Source: Barnesiella propionica (GTDB taxonomy: Bacteria > Bacteroidota > Bacteroidia > Bacteroidales > Barnesiellaceae). Taken from it: a DNA stretch of 64,000 nt. The position numbers and the translations under genes are program-made. The DNA lies in NCBI RefSeq assembly GCF_025567045.1, contig NZ_JAOQJK010000003.1:248001-312000 (forward strand), given 5' to 3'. Positions 28,054-36,072 of this stretch are shown in pieces. The notes under the pieces were generated by a model that was given only the letters and a program-made list of their open reading frames with translations, was not told the origin of the DNA and searched no databases. Each line of letters opens with the position of its first letter. Positions within the stretch are counted from its first letter, which is position 1.

Positions 28054-28830
28054 TTAAAAGGTTATAGCGCATTGTATTCCCACCGAAGGCAATGCGCACT
28101 GATAAGATTCTATTACAGCCGGGTTCCAGCGTACGGAAAGATCGGGTGTAATATCGAAATGATAGAGTTGTGCATCCACATAAGCATCTATCATACATAC
28201 CAGATAAACTCCTACCATAGATATGATACACAAATCACGGTTCCTCCGGTAGAAATCTTTTCTTTGTTTCAATACATTCTTCAAATAATCTTTATCTATA
28301 TCTTCCTCCTTTACGGTAGAAGGATAAAAATTCATATAACTATTGGTGGCAGGATCGCTGTCCATAATATCCCTGTATCCGTTCTGATAATCCTTCAGCA
28401 TCCTTCCATTCCAGGATGTAGCATAAATAAGTCCGGCATATCCGCCTATTACGATAGGGAGTTTCCAGTATCTCCTGTTATATATCTGCCCTAATCCCGG
28501 GCATAAAGCCGATAACCATACGGCACGCATCGGATCGGGATTAAAAACCTTTTCGTTCTCTATCGTTACCCGGGTCAATGTAGAATCGGGCAATAATAAC
28601 GGAATACTGTCATTATATATACCGTTCAGGGAATCGGGTAATACGACAGGCGTTTCTTCCAGTCCGGGTGCTATTTCTTTCGTCCCGTTATTCTTAACCG
28701 GAGAAACAGTCCTCTCCATTTCTCGGGAATGTCCTGAAAATAACGAGAAACAGATAAATAATAAAACGAGCAGAGCCCGACTACCGCCGGGCCGTTGAAA
28801 CCGCTCTATGTTATTTTTCTCTTTTAACAA
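28054..28830 (-). CDS. DUF5683 domain protein
   Basis: 258 residues. A membrane or signal segment (about 20-36) precedes a spacer and the DUF5683 core. The core opens with AVWLSALCPGLGQIYNRRYWKLPIVIGGYAGLIYA, a glycine-rich hydrophobic hairpin, and ends in a second hydrophobic segment (IISMVGVYLVCMIDAYVDAQL). The family is almost confined to Bacteroidetes and its function is unknown. It lies 2 bp after parB and 10 bp before the transglycosylase, so it shares their transcript. A link between chromosome segregation and envelope growth can only be guessed. Confidence 0.82.
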   Translation of the reverse strand: MLKEKNNIERFQRPGGSRALLVLLFICFSLFSGHSREMERTVSPVKNNGTKEIAPGLEETPVVLPDSLNGIYNDSIPLLLPDSTLTRVTIENEKVFNPDPMRAVWLSALCPGLGQIYNRRYWKLPIVIGGYAGLIYATSWNGRMLKDYQNGYRDIMDSDPATNSYMNFYPSTVKEEDIDKDYLKNVLKQRKDFYRRNRDLCIISMVGVYLVCMIDAYVDAQLYHFDITPDLSVRWNPAVIESYQCALPSVGIQCAITF

Positions 28831-28832
28831 AA

Positions 28833-29708
28833 TTATTTCAGTTTATCGAACAAGGCAATAAGCCGTTCCAGCTCTTCTTCATTTTTAAACGGAATACTTA
28901 TTTTTCCTTTTCCTTTTTCATCACAACTAAACTGAACCTTTGTCCGGAAAAAATCGGAAAGATGAGTTTTAAGAATATCATATTCCCTATTCATGACCAT
29001 TTTTTTCTTGGCCTTTTTCTTCACACTCCCTCCTTCGGCTATCGCCTTGGCCAGTTCTTCCACCTTTCTCACCGAAAGATTATCAGTAAGTATCGCTTCA
29101 TATAAGCTCAGCTGCTCTGCCGGATCATTTATAGACAGCAATGCTCTCGCATGACCCATATCTATCCGTTTATCCCGAAGCCCTATCTGTATTTCTGCCG
29201 GTAATTTAAGCAGTCTCAGATAATTGGCGACAGTAGTTCGTTTTTTTCCTATGCGTTCGCTAAGACGTTCCTGAGTAAGGGCATACTGTTCTATTAGTTT
29301 CTGAAAAGTAAGGGCTATCTCTATGGAGTTCAAATCTTCCCGCTGAATATTCTCGATCAGAGCCATCTCCATTAAAGTTTCATCTTCAACCGTACGCACA
29401 TATGCGGGCACCGAAGCAAGTCCGGCCAGCAATGCCGCACGGTATCTTCGTTCCCCGGCAATAATCTGATACGAATTCATACCGGTCTGTCTCAACGAAA
29501 TAGGCTGGATGATACCCAGTTCACGAATGGATGCTGCCAGCTCTTCGAGTGCCTCCCGGTCAAACTCCCTACGGGGTTGATCCGGATTGGGTGTAATTTG
29601 GGAAAGTTCTATTTCATTAATAGAAGATGTGCCGCTGGTCGAAATATCATCCATCGTTATCAGGGCATCCAGTCCCCTTCCTAATGCGCTTCTTTTCTGT
29701 GTTGCCAT
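28833..29708 (-). CDS. parB: Chromosome partitioning protein ParB
   Basis: 291 residues. The N-terminal ParB domain has the CTP-binding GERRYRAA motif, after ITPNPDQPRREFD. The helix-turn-helix region (TQERLSERIGKKRTTVANYLRLLKLP) is central, and a C-terminal dimer domain ends the protein. ParB loads at parS sites near the origin and spreads along DNA. It works with ParA, encoded 18 bp upstream. No parS 16-mer of the TGTTNCACGTGAAACA type was noticed in the window, though the reading was by eye. Confidence 0.97.
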   Translation of the reverse strand: MATQKRSALGRGLDALITMDDISTSGTSSINEIELSQITPNPDQPRREFDREALEELAASIRELGIIQPISLRQTGMNSYQIIAGERRYRAALLAGLASVPAYVRTVEDETLMEMALIENIQREDLNSIEIALTFQKLIEQYALTQERLSERIGKKRTTVANYLRLLKLPAEIQIGLRDKRIDMGHARALLSINDPAEQLSLYEAILTDNLSVRKVEELAKAIAEGGSVKKKAKKKMVMNREYDILKTHLSDFFRTKVQFSCDEKGKGKISIPFKNEEELERLIALFDKLK

Positions 29709-29726
29709 ATCGTTCTCTAAACCTTT

Positions 29727-30491
29727 TTAATTGGTCTTCTTTATCAATTCTTTCGCCAGTTGCATATGGTTCACACTACCTTTCGAATCACAGTCGTAAA
29801 GAATAGCGGGCAAACCGTGGCTGGGAGCTTCGCTCAATTTTATATTTCTCTGAATGACAGTAGAAAAAACCATATCTCCGAAATGACGTTTCAGTTCCTC
29901 ATATATCTGGTTCGCCAGTCTCAAACGGGCGTCATACATCGTCAGCAAAAAGCCTTCTATTTCCAGTTTCGGATTTAGTTTAGACTTTATTATTTTTATC
30001 GTATTCAATAATTTGCTAATACCTTCCAACGCGAAATATTCAGCCTGCACCGGTACGATAACCGAGTCCGAAGCGGTAAGCGCATTCACTGTTATCAGTC
30101 CCAGAGAAGGCAGGCAATCAATGAGTATATAATCATAGTTATCTTTCACATCCGTTAACAACCCGTCCAATACCTTCTCACGGCCCGGGACATTGAGTAA
30201 TTCAAGTTCAGCCCCCACCAAGTCTATACGGGAACCCACTATTTCCAATCCGTCAATACACGTCTTCACTGCCGCTTCTTTAATTGGAGTGCCATTCACC
30301 AGACACTCATATACCGAAGTCGTTACTGAACGGGGATCCACGCCCAGTCCGGAAGAAGCATTAGCCTGCGGATCGGCATCAATCAATAGCACTTTCTTTT
30401 CCAAAACTGCAAGCGATGCGGCCAAATTTATTGAAGTGGTTGTTTTTCCTACCCCTCCTTTTTGATTTGCAATAGCTATTGTTTTACTCAT
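29727..30491 (-). CDS. parA: Chromosome partitioning ATPase ParA (Soj-like)
   Basis: 254 residues, the short chromosomal type. The deviant Walker A KGGVGKTT is at residues 11-18; later blocks are DADPQANASSGLG and DYILIDCLPSLG. It moves ParB-bound origins along the nucleoid in a ParB-stimulated ATPase cycle. First gene of the parA-parB-DUF5683-mltD operon. The 381-bp gap upstream, shared with the divergent nitroreductase gene, contains a promoter box for each direction. Confidence 0.97.
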   Translation of the reverse strand: MSKTIAIANQKGGVGKTTTSINLAASLAVLEKKVLLIDADPQANASSGLGVDPRSVTTSVYECLVNGTPIKEAAVKTCIDGLEIVGSRIDLVGAELELLNVPGREKVLDGLLTDVKDNYDYILIDCLPSLGLITVNALTASDSVIVPVQAEYFALEGISKLLNTIKIIKSKLNPKLEIEGFLLTMYDARLRLANQIYEELKRHFGDMVFSTVIQRNIKLSEAPSHGLPAILYDCDSKGSVNHMQLAKELIKKTN

Positions 30492-30637
30492 AACTTAGTA
30501 TTTTATGCAGGAACAAAGAAAATGCTTTTTATTTGCATAACTAAAACATGCACCTACAAAATATCCTAATTGTTGAAAAGTCGGTTCTTTTGTTAATAAC
30601 CCTGTGACCCTCATCTTTTTTAACAGATGTTTGATGA

Positions 30638-30645
30638 CAAAGATA
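30638..30645 (-). promoter_or_regulatory. Putative -7 box of the parA operon
   Basis: TATCTTTG on the minus strand, about 145 bp before the parA ATG. It matches the consensus but has no clear -33. If real, it gives a leader of roughly 140 nt. Confidence 0.4.
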
Positions 30646-30707
30646 ATATTTTTATCCGATGGCCGAAAAGCGTTTTATCTATTTTAGTACAACAAAAAAT
30701 ATTACTT

Positions 30708-30738
30708 TTTGATATATCTATATTTTAAGCTATTTTTG
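30708..30738 (+). promoter_or_regulatory. Promoter of the ferredoxin-nitroreductase gene
   Basis: TTTG (30708-30711), 19 bp, then TATTTTTG (30731-30738): an exact match in sequence and spacing. It predicts a start near 30745 and a leader of about 128 nt before the ATG at 30873. The leader contains CCGGTC and GACCGG about 65 nt apart, which could pair, but no known riboswitch was recognised. Confidence 0.8.
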
Positions 30739-30872
30739 TAAAGTAAGAGTTATTGAAACCACCGGTCATGAAAGGATCGGGTATATTCAGACTATACATC
30801 TAACTTTCAATATATTACAAAACAAAAAAACAGACCGGAAAATCAATGTTTTCATATAATAAAAGAAATTGA

Positions 30873-31724
30873 ATGGAATCAAATAACAGAACGATACATA
30901 TCGAAAAAAATAGTTGTATCAAATGCGGAAAATGTTCACAAGTGTGCCCTGCCGAAATAATGATTCAAGATAAAACCACGAAAGAAATTCGCTTGGAACA
31001 GGTCGGTCTTTGTATCGGCTGCGGACATTGTGTGGATGTATGCCCGACCGGCTCGGTGATACACAGCGACTTCCCCCCGGAAAAGATACACCCTATCAAT
31101 TATTCACTGCTGCCGACCCCCGAACAAATCATGTTATTGGTCAAATCGCGCCGTTCCAACCGGACGATTACATCCAAACCCATTGACAAAAAGAGTTTAG
31201 AGCAAATTGTTGAAGCAGCCCGGTATGCCCCGACCGCTACAAATTCACAACAAGTCGCTTTTACGATTGTTACCGATCCAGAAAAACTGCGTCAAATCAG
31301 TAACTTCACCATCGAAACATTCGAATCCCTGGTAAAAAAACTGACGAATCCGGCCATAAAAATTTTACTGAAACCCTTTATGCCGGATGTTTATAAATAT
31401 GTCCCTGCATTTAAAATCCTTAAACAAAAACATTTGGAAGGCAAAGACCCTATCCTTCGAAAAGCAACGGCCCTATTAATTATTCACACGCCCTATTCCA
31501 ATCGTTTCGGCTGTGAAGATGCCAACCTGGCTTACCAAAATGCATCATTAATGGCTCAGTCATTAGGAATCAGTCAGATTTATATGGGATTTATACTTAC
31601 TGCTATTAAACAAGACAAAAAAAAGACCTTTTCCCGAATGTTAGGAATTGACGGAAAAATACAAGCTATCATGGCTCTCGGCATACCGGCATTCAAATAT
31701 CCGAAATATGTGGATCGGATTTAA
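30873..31724 (+). CDS. Nitroreductase with N-terminal 2x[4Fe-4S] ferredoxin domain
   Basis: 283 residues. Two ferredoxin motifs lie at the N-terminus: CIKCGKCSQVCP (about 15-26) and CIGCGHCVDVCP (about 47-58). The nitroreductase FMN-binding fold follows (about 90-275) with SRRSNRTI and APTATNSQQ. The fusion suggests that electrons pass from a ferredoxin-type donor through the clusters to FMN. Substrates of such enzymes are seldom known; a flavin reductase, nitro compound or enoate reductase role is possible. It is a common single gene in anaerobic Bacteroidetes. It sits between parA and surE. Confidence 0.92.
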   Translation: MESNNRTIHIEKNSCIKCGKCSQVCPAEIMIQDKTTKEIRLEQVGLCIGCGHCVDVCPTGSVIHSDFPPEKIHPINYSLLPTPEQIMLLVKSRRSNRTITSKPIDKKSLEQIVEAARYAPTATNSQQVAFTIVTDPEKLRQISNFTIETFESLVKKLTNPAIKILLKPFMPDVYKYVPAFKILKQKHLEGKDPILRKATALLIIHTPYSNRFGCEDANLAYQNASLMAQSLGISQIYMGFILTAIKQDKKKTFSRMLGIDGKIQAIMALGIPAFKYPKYVDRI

Positions 31725-31864
31725 TAACAGAAATTTAAACCAGAGAGAAAAATCACTTCCGTCTTGTTGGGATACGAAATCTTAATAAAGCCTCACTGTT
31801 TAATTCTGAAATATCAAATCACCTGTTCCTCATTTTAATTTTTTATTATACAATTTTATATACA

Positions 31865-32638
31865 ATGCAAAAAAAAGAACGGCCTCTTATATTGATAACA
31901 AACGACGACGGTTTTTCCGCCAAAGGTATCCACGAACTTGCCAAATTTGTTTCCCCGTTAGGAGAGATAATCATCGTAGCTCCCGACGGACCCCGGTCGG
32001 GACAATCCTGTGCCATTACGGTCGGCAATCCCATGCGTATCATTCCGAAAGAAAATAAAAACGGATATAAAATATATACCACAAACGGGACCCCGGTCGA
32101 TTGCGTCAAAATGTCCATGAACATCGTACTCGAGCGAAAACCCGATTTACTTTTATCGGGAATCAACCACGGTTCCAATTCTGCGGCAAGCGTTATTTAT
32201 TCGGGTACTATGGGCGCCGTGTTTGAAGGCTGTATGCTGGGAGTTCCTTCCATAGGGTTCTCTTTATGTTCGCATAAACCCGATGCGGATTTCTCTGTCT
32301 GTGAAAGTGTCGTTACCGAAATATGCAACAAAGTGCTCCGGAAAGGACTTCCGGCAGGAACCGGCCTTAACGTGAATATTCCGGTTGTCGGTTCCTTATC
32401 CGGAATAAAAGTATGCAGAGCGGCCCGAGGGCACTGGACCGAAGAATATGACAAACGAACCGACCCTGCCGGACACAATTACTATTGGCTGACCGGACAT
32501 TTCCACAACATGGAACCGGAATGTGAAGATACCGACGAATATCTGTTATCCCGGGGAATAGCGACCGTAGTACCTGTGCTCGGAGATCGTACGGGCTTCC
32601 ATCAGATCGGTATGATCGATAGTTTACTGCATGATTAA
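31865..32638 (+). CDS. surE: 5'/3'-nucleotidase SurE
   Basis: 257 residues. The metal ligands are visible: D14 and D15 (TNDDG), the conserved Ser in GPRSGQSCA, and the Asn in SGINHGSN. SurE removes phosphate from nucleoside 5'- and 3'-monophosphates. A 140-bp gap precedes it, with no clear promoter match. The M48 lipoprotein gene follows; with the ATG chosen there, the gap is 22 bp. Confidence 0.97.
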   Translation: MQKKERPLILITNDDGFSAKGIHELAKFVSPLGEIIIVAPDGPRSGQSCAITVGNPMRIIPKENKNGYKIYTTNGTPVDCVKMSMNIVLERKPDLLLSGINHGSNSAASVIYSGTMGAVFEGCMLGVPSIGFSLCSHKPDADFSVCESVVTEICNKVLRKGLPAGTGLNVNIPVVGSLSGIKVCRAARGHWTEEYDKRTDPAGHNYYWLTGHFHNMEPECEDTDEYLLSRGIATVVPVLGDRTGFHQIGMIDSLLHD

Positions 32639-32660
32639 AACGACCTTACCAGCCAGGCAC

Positions 32661-33443
32661 ATGAAAAAATATCTATACATCTTACCGATTGTCTTTCTAT
32701 CGATAGCATGCGGAACTGTTCCCATTACCGGACGAAAACAGTTCAATCTCGTATCGGATGCAGAAGTCCTCTCTCTGAGTAATCAGAGTTTTAACGACTA
32801 TATGAAAACGGCAAAAATATCTTCCAATACCGTTCAAAGCCAACAAGTCAGCCGGGTTGGAAATAAAATTGTACAGGCTGTTATCCGTTATTTCAAAAAT
32901 GCGGGATTGGGCAACGAACCGGCTAACTACCAATGGCAATTCATTCTGGTAAAAGACAAAACCCCGAATGCTTTTGCTTTACCAGGGGGGAAAGTTGTCG
33001 TAAATGACGGAATACTCCCATACCCCCAAGATGATGACGGTCTGGCCGTCGTACTGGGCCACGAAATAGCCCATGCAGTAGTTAAACATAGCAGCGAACG
33101 GCTTAGCCAGCAAATGATGGCACAATACGGACAAATGGCAATAGACGCACTTATGACCGGAAAAAGCAACGAATCAAAAAAACTTGCCTCAACCATCTAC
33201 GGATTAGGAGCACAATACGGTGTTATGCTCCCTTACTCCAGAACCCAGGAATACGAAGCAGATAAATTAGGACTTATATTCATGACCATGGCAGGATATA
33301 CTCCCGAAAAAGCACCGGAATTCTGGCAACGTATGGCAGCAAATTCAGCAACAGTTCCGGAATTCATGAGCACTCACCCTGCTGACGGGAACCGTATTAA
33401 AGCTTTACAAGATGCGATCCCAGAAGCCAGAAAATATAAATAG
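32661..33443 (+). CDS. M48 family metallopeptidase lipoprotein
   Basis: 260 residues. The chosen ATG opens a lipoprotein signal (MKKYLYILPIVFLSIAC), which is a better start than the ATG 10 codons earlier that overlaps surE by 8 bp. The HEIAH zinc motif is at about 134-138 and the third ligand E199 is in EYEADKLG. This is the YggG/LoiP or BepA-like type of outer membrane or periplasmic quality-control protease. It lacks a TPR tail. Likely co-transcribed with surE. Confidence 0.92.
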   Translation: MKKYLYILPIVFLSIACGTVPITGRKQFNLVSDAEVLSLSNQSFNDYMKTAKISSNTVQSQQVSRVGNKIVQAVIRYFKNAGLGNEPANYQWQFILVKDKTPNAFALPGGKVVVNDGILPYPQDDDGLAVVLGHEIAHAVVKHSSERLSQQMMAQYGQMAIDALMTGKSNESKKLASTIYGLGAQYGVMLPYSRTQEYEADKLGLIFMTMAGYTPEKAPEFWQRMAANSATVPEFMSTHPADGNRIKALQDAIPEARKYK

Positions 33444-33511
33444 TAATCCGGTTACTCTTTTTCGGACGCTTAATCATCTCAAAAAAATTTAGTCCTTTAT
33501 TATAATAAAAC

Positions 33512-33555
33512 ATTTTTACTCCCTGTGAATTTTATGAATTACAGGGAGTAAAAAT
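33512..33555. repeat. Perfect 15-bp inverted repeat between the M48 gene and argR
   Basis: ATTTTTACTCCCTGT and ACAGGGAGTAAAAAT are perfect inverted arms around a 14-base centre that itself contains AATT/AATT. It can fold to a long hairpin. The T run is on the 5' side and the A run on the 3' side, the reverse of a usual rho-independent terminator. It lies 69 bp after the M48 stop and may still act as a terminator or transcript end. Confidence 0.75.
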
Positions 33556-33567
33556 CACATACTCTTT

Positions 33568-33585
33568 ATTGCATAAATATGCAAC
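33568..33585 (+). promoter_or_regulatory. Candidate ARG box 1 (upstream)
   Basis: The core TGCATAAATATGCA (33570-33583) is a perfect palindrome with half-sites TGCAT / ATGCA four bases apart, the ARG-box geometry. The Enterobacterial consensus is TGAAT-N4-ATTCA; half-sites with TGCAT occur among E. coli boxes. It sits about 85 bp before the predicted -7 box, so its place alone is not that of a simple blocking site. Confidence 0.5.
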
Positions 33586-33665
33586 TATTCATCGCATATC
33601 GTAAATTTAATACAAAAGTTATACGTTTTTTATTCAAAAAAACATTAGAAACAAATTTTTATACT

Positions 33666-33673
33666 TATATTTG
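33666..33673 (+). promoter_or_regulatory. Putative -7 box of the argR operon
   Basis: TATATTTG matches TAnnTTTG and lies 38 bp before the argR ATG. No good -33 was found, which would be usual for a weak or regulated promoter. Confidence 0.55.
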
Positions 33674-33683
33674 TCGAGAATAT

Positions 33684-33697
33684 AGAATAATTATACA
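33684..33697 (+). promoter_or_regulatory. Candidate ARG box 2 over the argR transcription start
   Basis: AGAATAATTATACA matches the E. coli ARG-box core TGAATAATTATTCA at 12 of 14 positions. It starts 10 bp after the -7 box, so it would cover the region just after the predicted start of transcription. A repressor bound here would block initiation or escape. Autoregulation of the arginine operon by ArgR is the likely purpose. Confidence 0.55.
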
Positions 33698-33711
33698 CAA
33701 TAATAGGAAGA

Positions 33712-34191
33712 ATGAAAAAGAAAGTCAACCGGCTGCAAGCTATCAAAGAGATCATTATCAATACACGCGTAGGCAGCCAGGAAGAACTATTGCAACTATT
33801 ATCGGCAAATGGTTATAATCTGACACAAGCGACTTTATCGCGAGACCTGAAACAACTTAAAATTGCAAAAGTACCCGGAAATGACGGAGGGTACGTATAC
33901 GTGCTGCCCGAAGTCGCCGGCTTAGGAAAAATGATGCATGCAAAAATGATTTCTCCGCATACCTCTTTCGCAGGAGGATTCATTTCCATAAATTTTTCGG
34001 GGAATCTCGCAGTAATAAAAACGCGTCCCGGATACGCGGGAGGCATTGCATACGACATCGATTCCAACGAAAAAGACACTATACTGGGAACCATCGCCGG
34101 TGACGATACCATCTTGCTGGTATTACAGGAAGGTGCTACACAGCAACAAGTTATCCAAACTTTAGTTCCTATAATTCCCGGTATACAGTAA
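33712..34191 (+). CDS. argR: Arginine repressor
   Basis: 159 residues. An N-terminal winged helix (NRLQAIKEIIINTRVGSQEELLQLL, then TQATLSRDLKQLKIAKV) binds DNA. The C-terminal oligomer domain has the arginine-binding GTIAGDDTILL motif. ArgR forms hexamers with L-arginine as corepressor. First gene of the operon argR, GNAT, argG, argC, argD, proC, with gaps of 53, 15, 55, 18 and 11 bp and no terminators between. Two candidate ARG boxes lie upstream. Confidence 0.97.
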   Translation: MKKKVNRLQAIKEIIINTRVGSQEELLQLLSANGYNLTQATLSRDLKQLKIAKVPGNDGGYVYVLPEVAGLGKMMHAKMISPHTSFAGGFISINFSGNLAVIKTRPGYAGGIAYDIDSNEKDTILGTIAGDDTILLVLQEGATQQQVIQTLVPIIPGIQ

Positions 34192-34244
34192 ACATTTACA
34201 ATACAAGCAGACGGTTCGGGCCGGACAGGCCTAAAATTAAAGAG

Positions 34245-34790
34245 ATGGAAGATAATATCGAAGTTCTTGTAGCCGGCGAAGAACATATTGGCTACGTGGA
34301 AACTATTCTCGAAACAATCGAGAAAGCTGCCAAGGTTAGAGGTACAGGTATCGCCAAACGTACCCCTGAATATGTAAGGCAGAAAATGCTGGAGCAAAAA
34401 GCGATCATCGCCCTTTGTAATGGTATATTTGCCGGATTTTGCTATATCGAAAGCTGGAGTAATAAACAATTCGTAGCGAACTCAGGATTAATTGTTTCTC
34501 CCGAATTCCGGGGACACGGTCTTGCCAAGAAAATCAAGCGAAAAGCTTTCGAGCTTTCCAGAGAAAGATTTCCCGAGGCAAAACTATTCGGATTAACAAC
34601 AGGCGCAGCCGTAATGAAAATAAACTCAGAACTGGGATATCGTCCCGTTACATTTGCCGATCTTACCGACGACGAAGCTTTCTGGAAAGGCTGTCAAAGC
34701 TGCGTAAATTATGACATTCTCCAGAGAACGGGACGACGCATGTGCCTGTGTACCGGAATGCTCTACGATCCCAAAGAGCACAAAGAATAA
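34245..34790 (+). CDS. GNAT family acyltransferase, candidate N-acylglutamate synthase
   Basis: 181 residues with the GNAT acyl-CoA site (SGLIVSPEFRGHGLAKKIKRKAFEL) in the middle. It lies second in the arginine operon. No argA or argJ is present in the window, and the first step of the pathway needs an N-acyltransferase. In Bacteroides this pathway is known to use N-succinyl intermediates, and I recall the orthologous GNAT beside argG being tied genetically to N-succinylglutamate synthesis. By position this protein is a good candidate for that first step. The acyl donor, succinyl- or acetyl-CoA, cannot be read from sequence. Confidence 0.8.
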   Translation: MEDNIEVLVAGEEHIGYVETILETIEKAAKVRGTGIAKRTPEYVRQKMLEQKAIIALCNGIFAGFCYIESWSNKQFVANSGLIVSPEFRGHGLAKKIKRKAFELSRERFPEAKLFGLTTGAAVMKINSELGYRPVTFADLTDDEAFWKGCQSCVNYDILQRTGRRMCLCTGMLYDPKEHKE

Positions 34791-34805
34791 TTTTACCGAC
34801 CATAA

Positions 34806-36017
34806 ATGATGAATGATATGAAAAAAGAAAAAGTAGTATTGGCTTTTAGCGGAGGACTGGACACCTCATTTTGTGTAAAATATCTTTCGGAAGATTGCGG
34901 TTATAATGTTTATACCGCTATCGCCAACACCGGAGGATTCACCGATGAAGATTTGAAGCTCATAGAAGAAAAAGCATATAAACTGGGGGCCGTAAAACAC
35001 GTCTCACTCGACATAACCCAGGAATATTATGATAAAAGTATCAAATACATGGTTTTCGGTAATGTATTAAGAAACGGCACTTATCCCATATCGGTAAGTT
35101 CGGAACGTATTTTTCAGGCTATAGCAACCATAAATTACGCCAAAGAGATCGGAGCCGATTATGTCGCCCACGGAAGTACCGGAGCCGGAAACGACCAGGT
35201 ACGCTTTGACCTGACGTTCCAGATATTAGCTCCCGGTATCAAAATACTGACTCCGACCCGGGATATGACTCTGACCCGGGAATATGAAATAGATTATCTT
35301 AAAAAACATGGATATACGGCCGATTTCAAGAAAATGGAATACTCCATTAACAAAGGATTATGGGGAACAAGTATTGGAGGAAAAGAAACCCTCAAAAGCG
35401 ATCAGACTTTACCTGAGGAAGCCTATCCGTCACAACTGACTGCAACCGAAGAAGAAACTCTAACCCTCGATTTCGAACAGGGAGAGATCGCAGGAGTGAA
35501 CGGAATAAAATATACCGATAAAGTCGCCGCCATTCAGGCTGTCGAGGCTATTGCCTCTAAACACGCAATAGGCCGGGACATGCATATTGGAGATACGATA
35601 ATAGGCATTAAAGGTCGTGTAGGTTTCGAAGCCGCGGCTCCCATATTGATTATTGCAGCCCATAAAATGCTGGAAAAACATACTCTTACCAAATGGCAGC
35701 AATACTGGAAAGACCAGATCGGCACTTGGTACGGTATGTTCCTGCATGAAGCACAATACCTGGAACCGGTTATGCGCGATATGGAAGCATTCCTGCAAAG
35801 TTCCCAGGCAAATGTAACCGGACGCGTAACGATACAATTAAAGCCTTATCATTACGTATTGGTAGGAATAGACAGTGAATATGATTTAATGAAATCCGAT
35901 TTCGGCGAATACGGAGAGATAAATAAAGCCTGGAGTGCCGATGATGTAAAAGGATTTACCAAGATACTCGGAAACCAGATGAAGATTTTTCATTCCGTAC
36001 AAAGTAAGAAAAAATAA
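34806..36017 (+). CDS. argG: Argininosuccinate synthase
   Basis: 403 residues. The ATP loop AFSGGLDTSFCVKYL is at the N-terminus; the YVAHGSTGAGNDQVRFD block binds citrulline and aspartate. It joins citrulline and aspartate with ATP to argininosuccinate. Three in-frame ATGs lie at 34806, 34809 and 34818; the last gives the more usual MKKEKVVLAFSGG start, so the true N-terminus may be four codons shorter. 15 bp after the GNAT gene. Confidence 0.97.
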   Translation: MMNDMKKEKVVLAFSGGLDTSFCVKYLSEDCGYNVYTAIANTGGFTDEDLKLIEEKAYKLGAVKHVSLDITQEYYDKSIKYMVFGNVLRNGTYPISVSSERIFQAIATINYAKEIGADYVAHGSTGAGNDQVRFDLTFQILAPGIKILTPTRDMTLTREYEIDYLKKHGYTADFKKMEYSINKGLWGTSIGGKETLKSDQTLPEEAYPSQLTATEEETLTLDFEQGEIAGVNGIKYTDKVAAIQAVEAIASKHAIGRDMHIGDTIIGIKGRVGFEAAAPILIIAAHKMLEKHTLTKWQQYWKDQIGTWYGMFLHEAQYLEPVMRDMEAFLQSSQANVTGRVTIQLKPYHYVLVGIDSEYDLMKSDFGEYGEINKAWSADDVKGFTKILGNQMKIFHSVQSKKK

Positions 36018-36072
36018 AAAAAATAGTACTTTAGCACCTAAATCAATCCAGTAGTAACTAAAGAAAAAACTA

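Noticed and set aside
33813..34469. 218-codon minus-strand frame
   Set aside because: Antisense to argR and the GNAT gene, both of which are clear.
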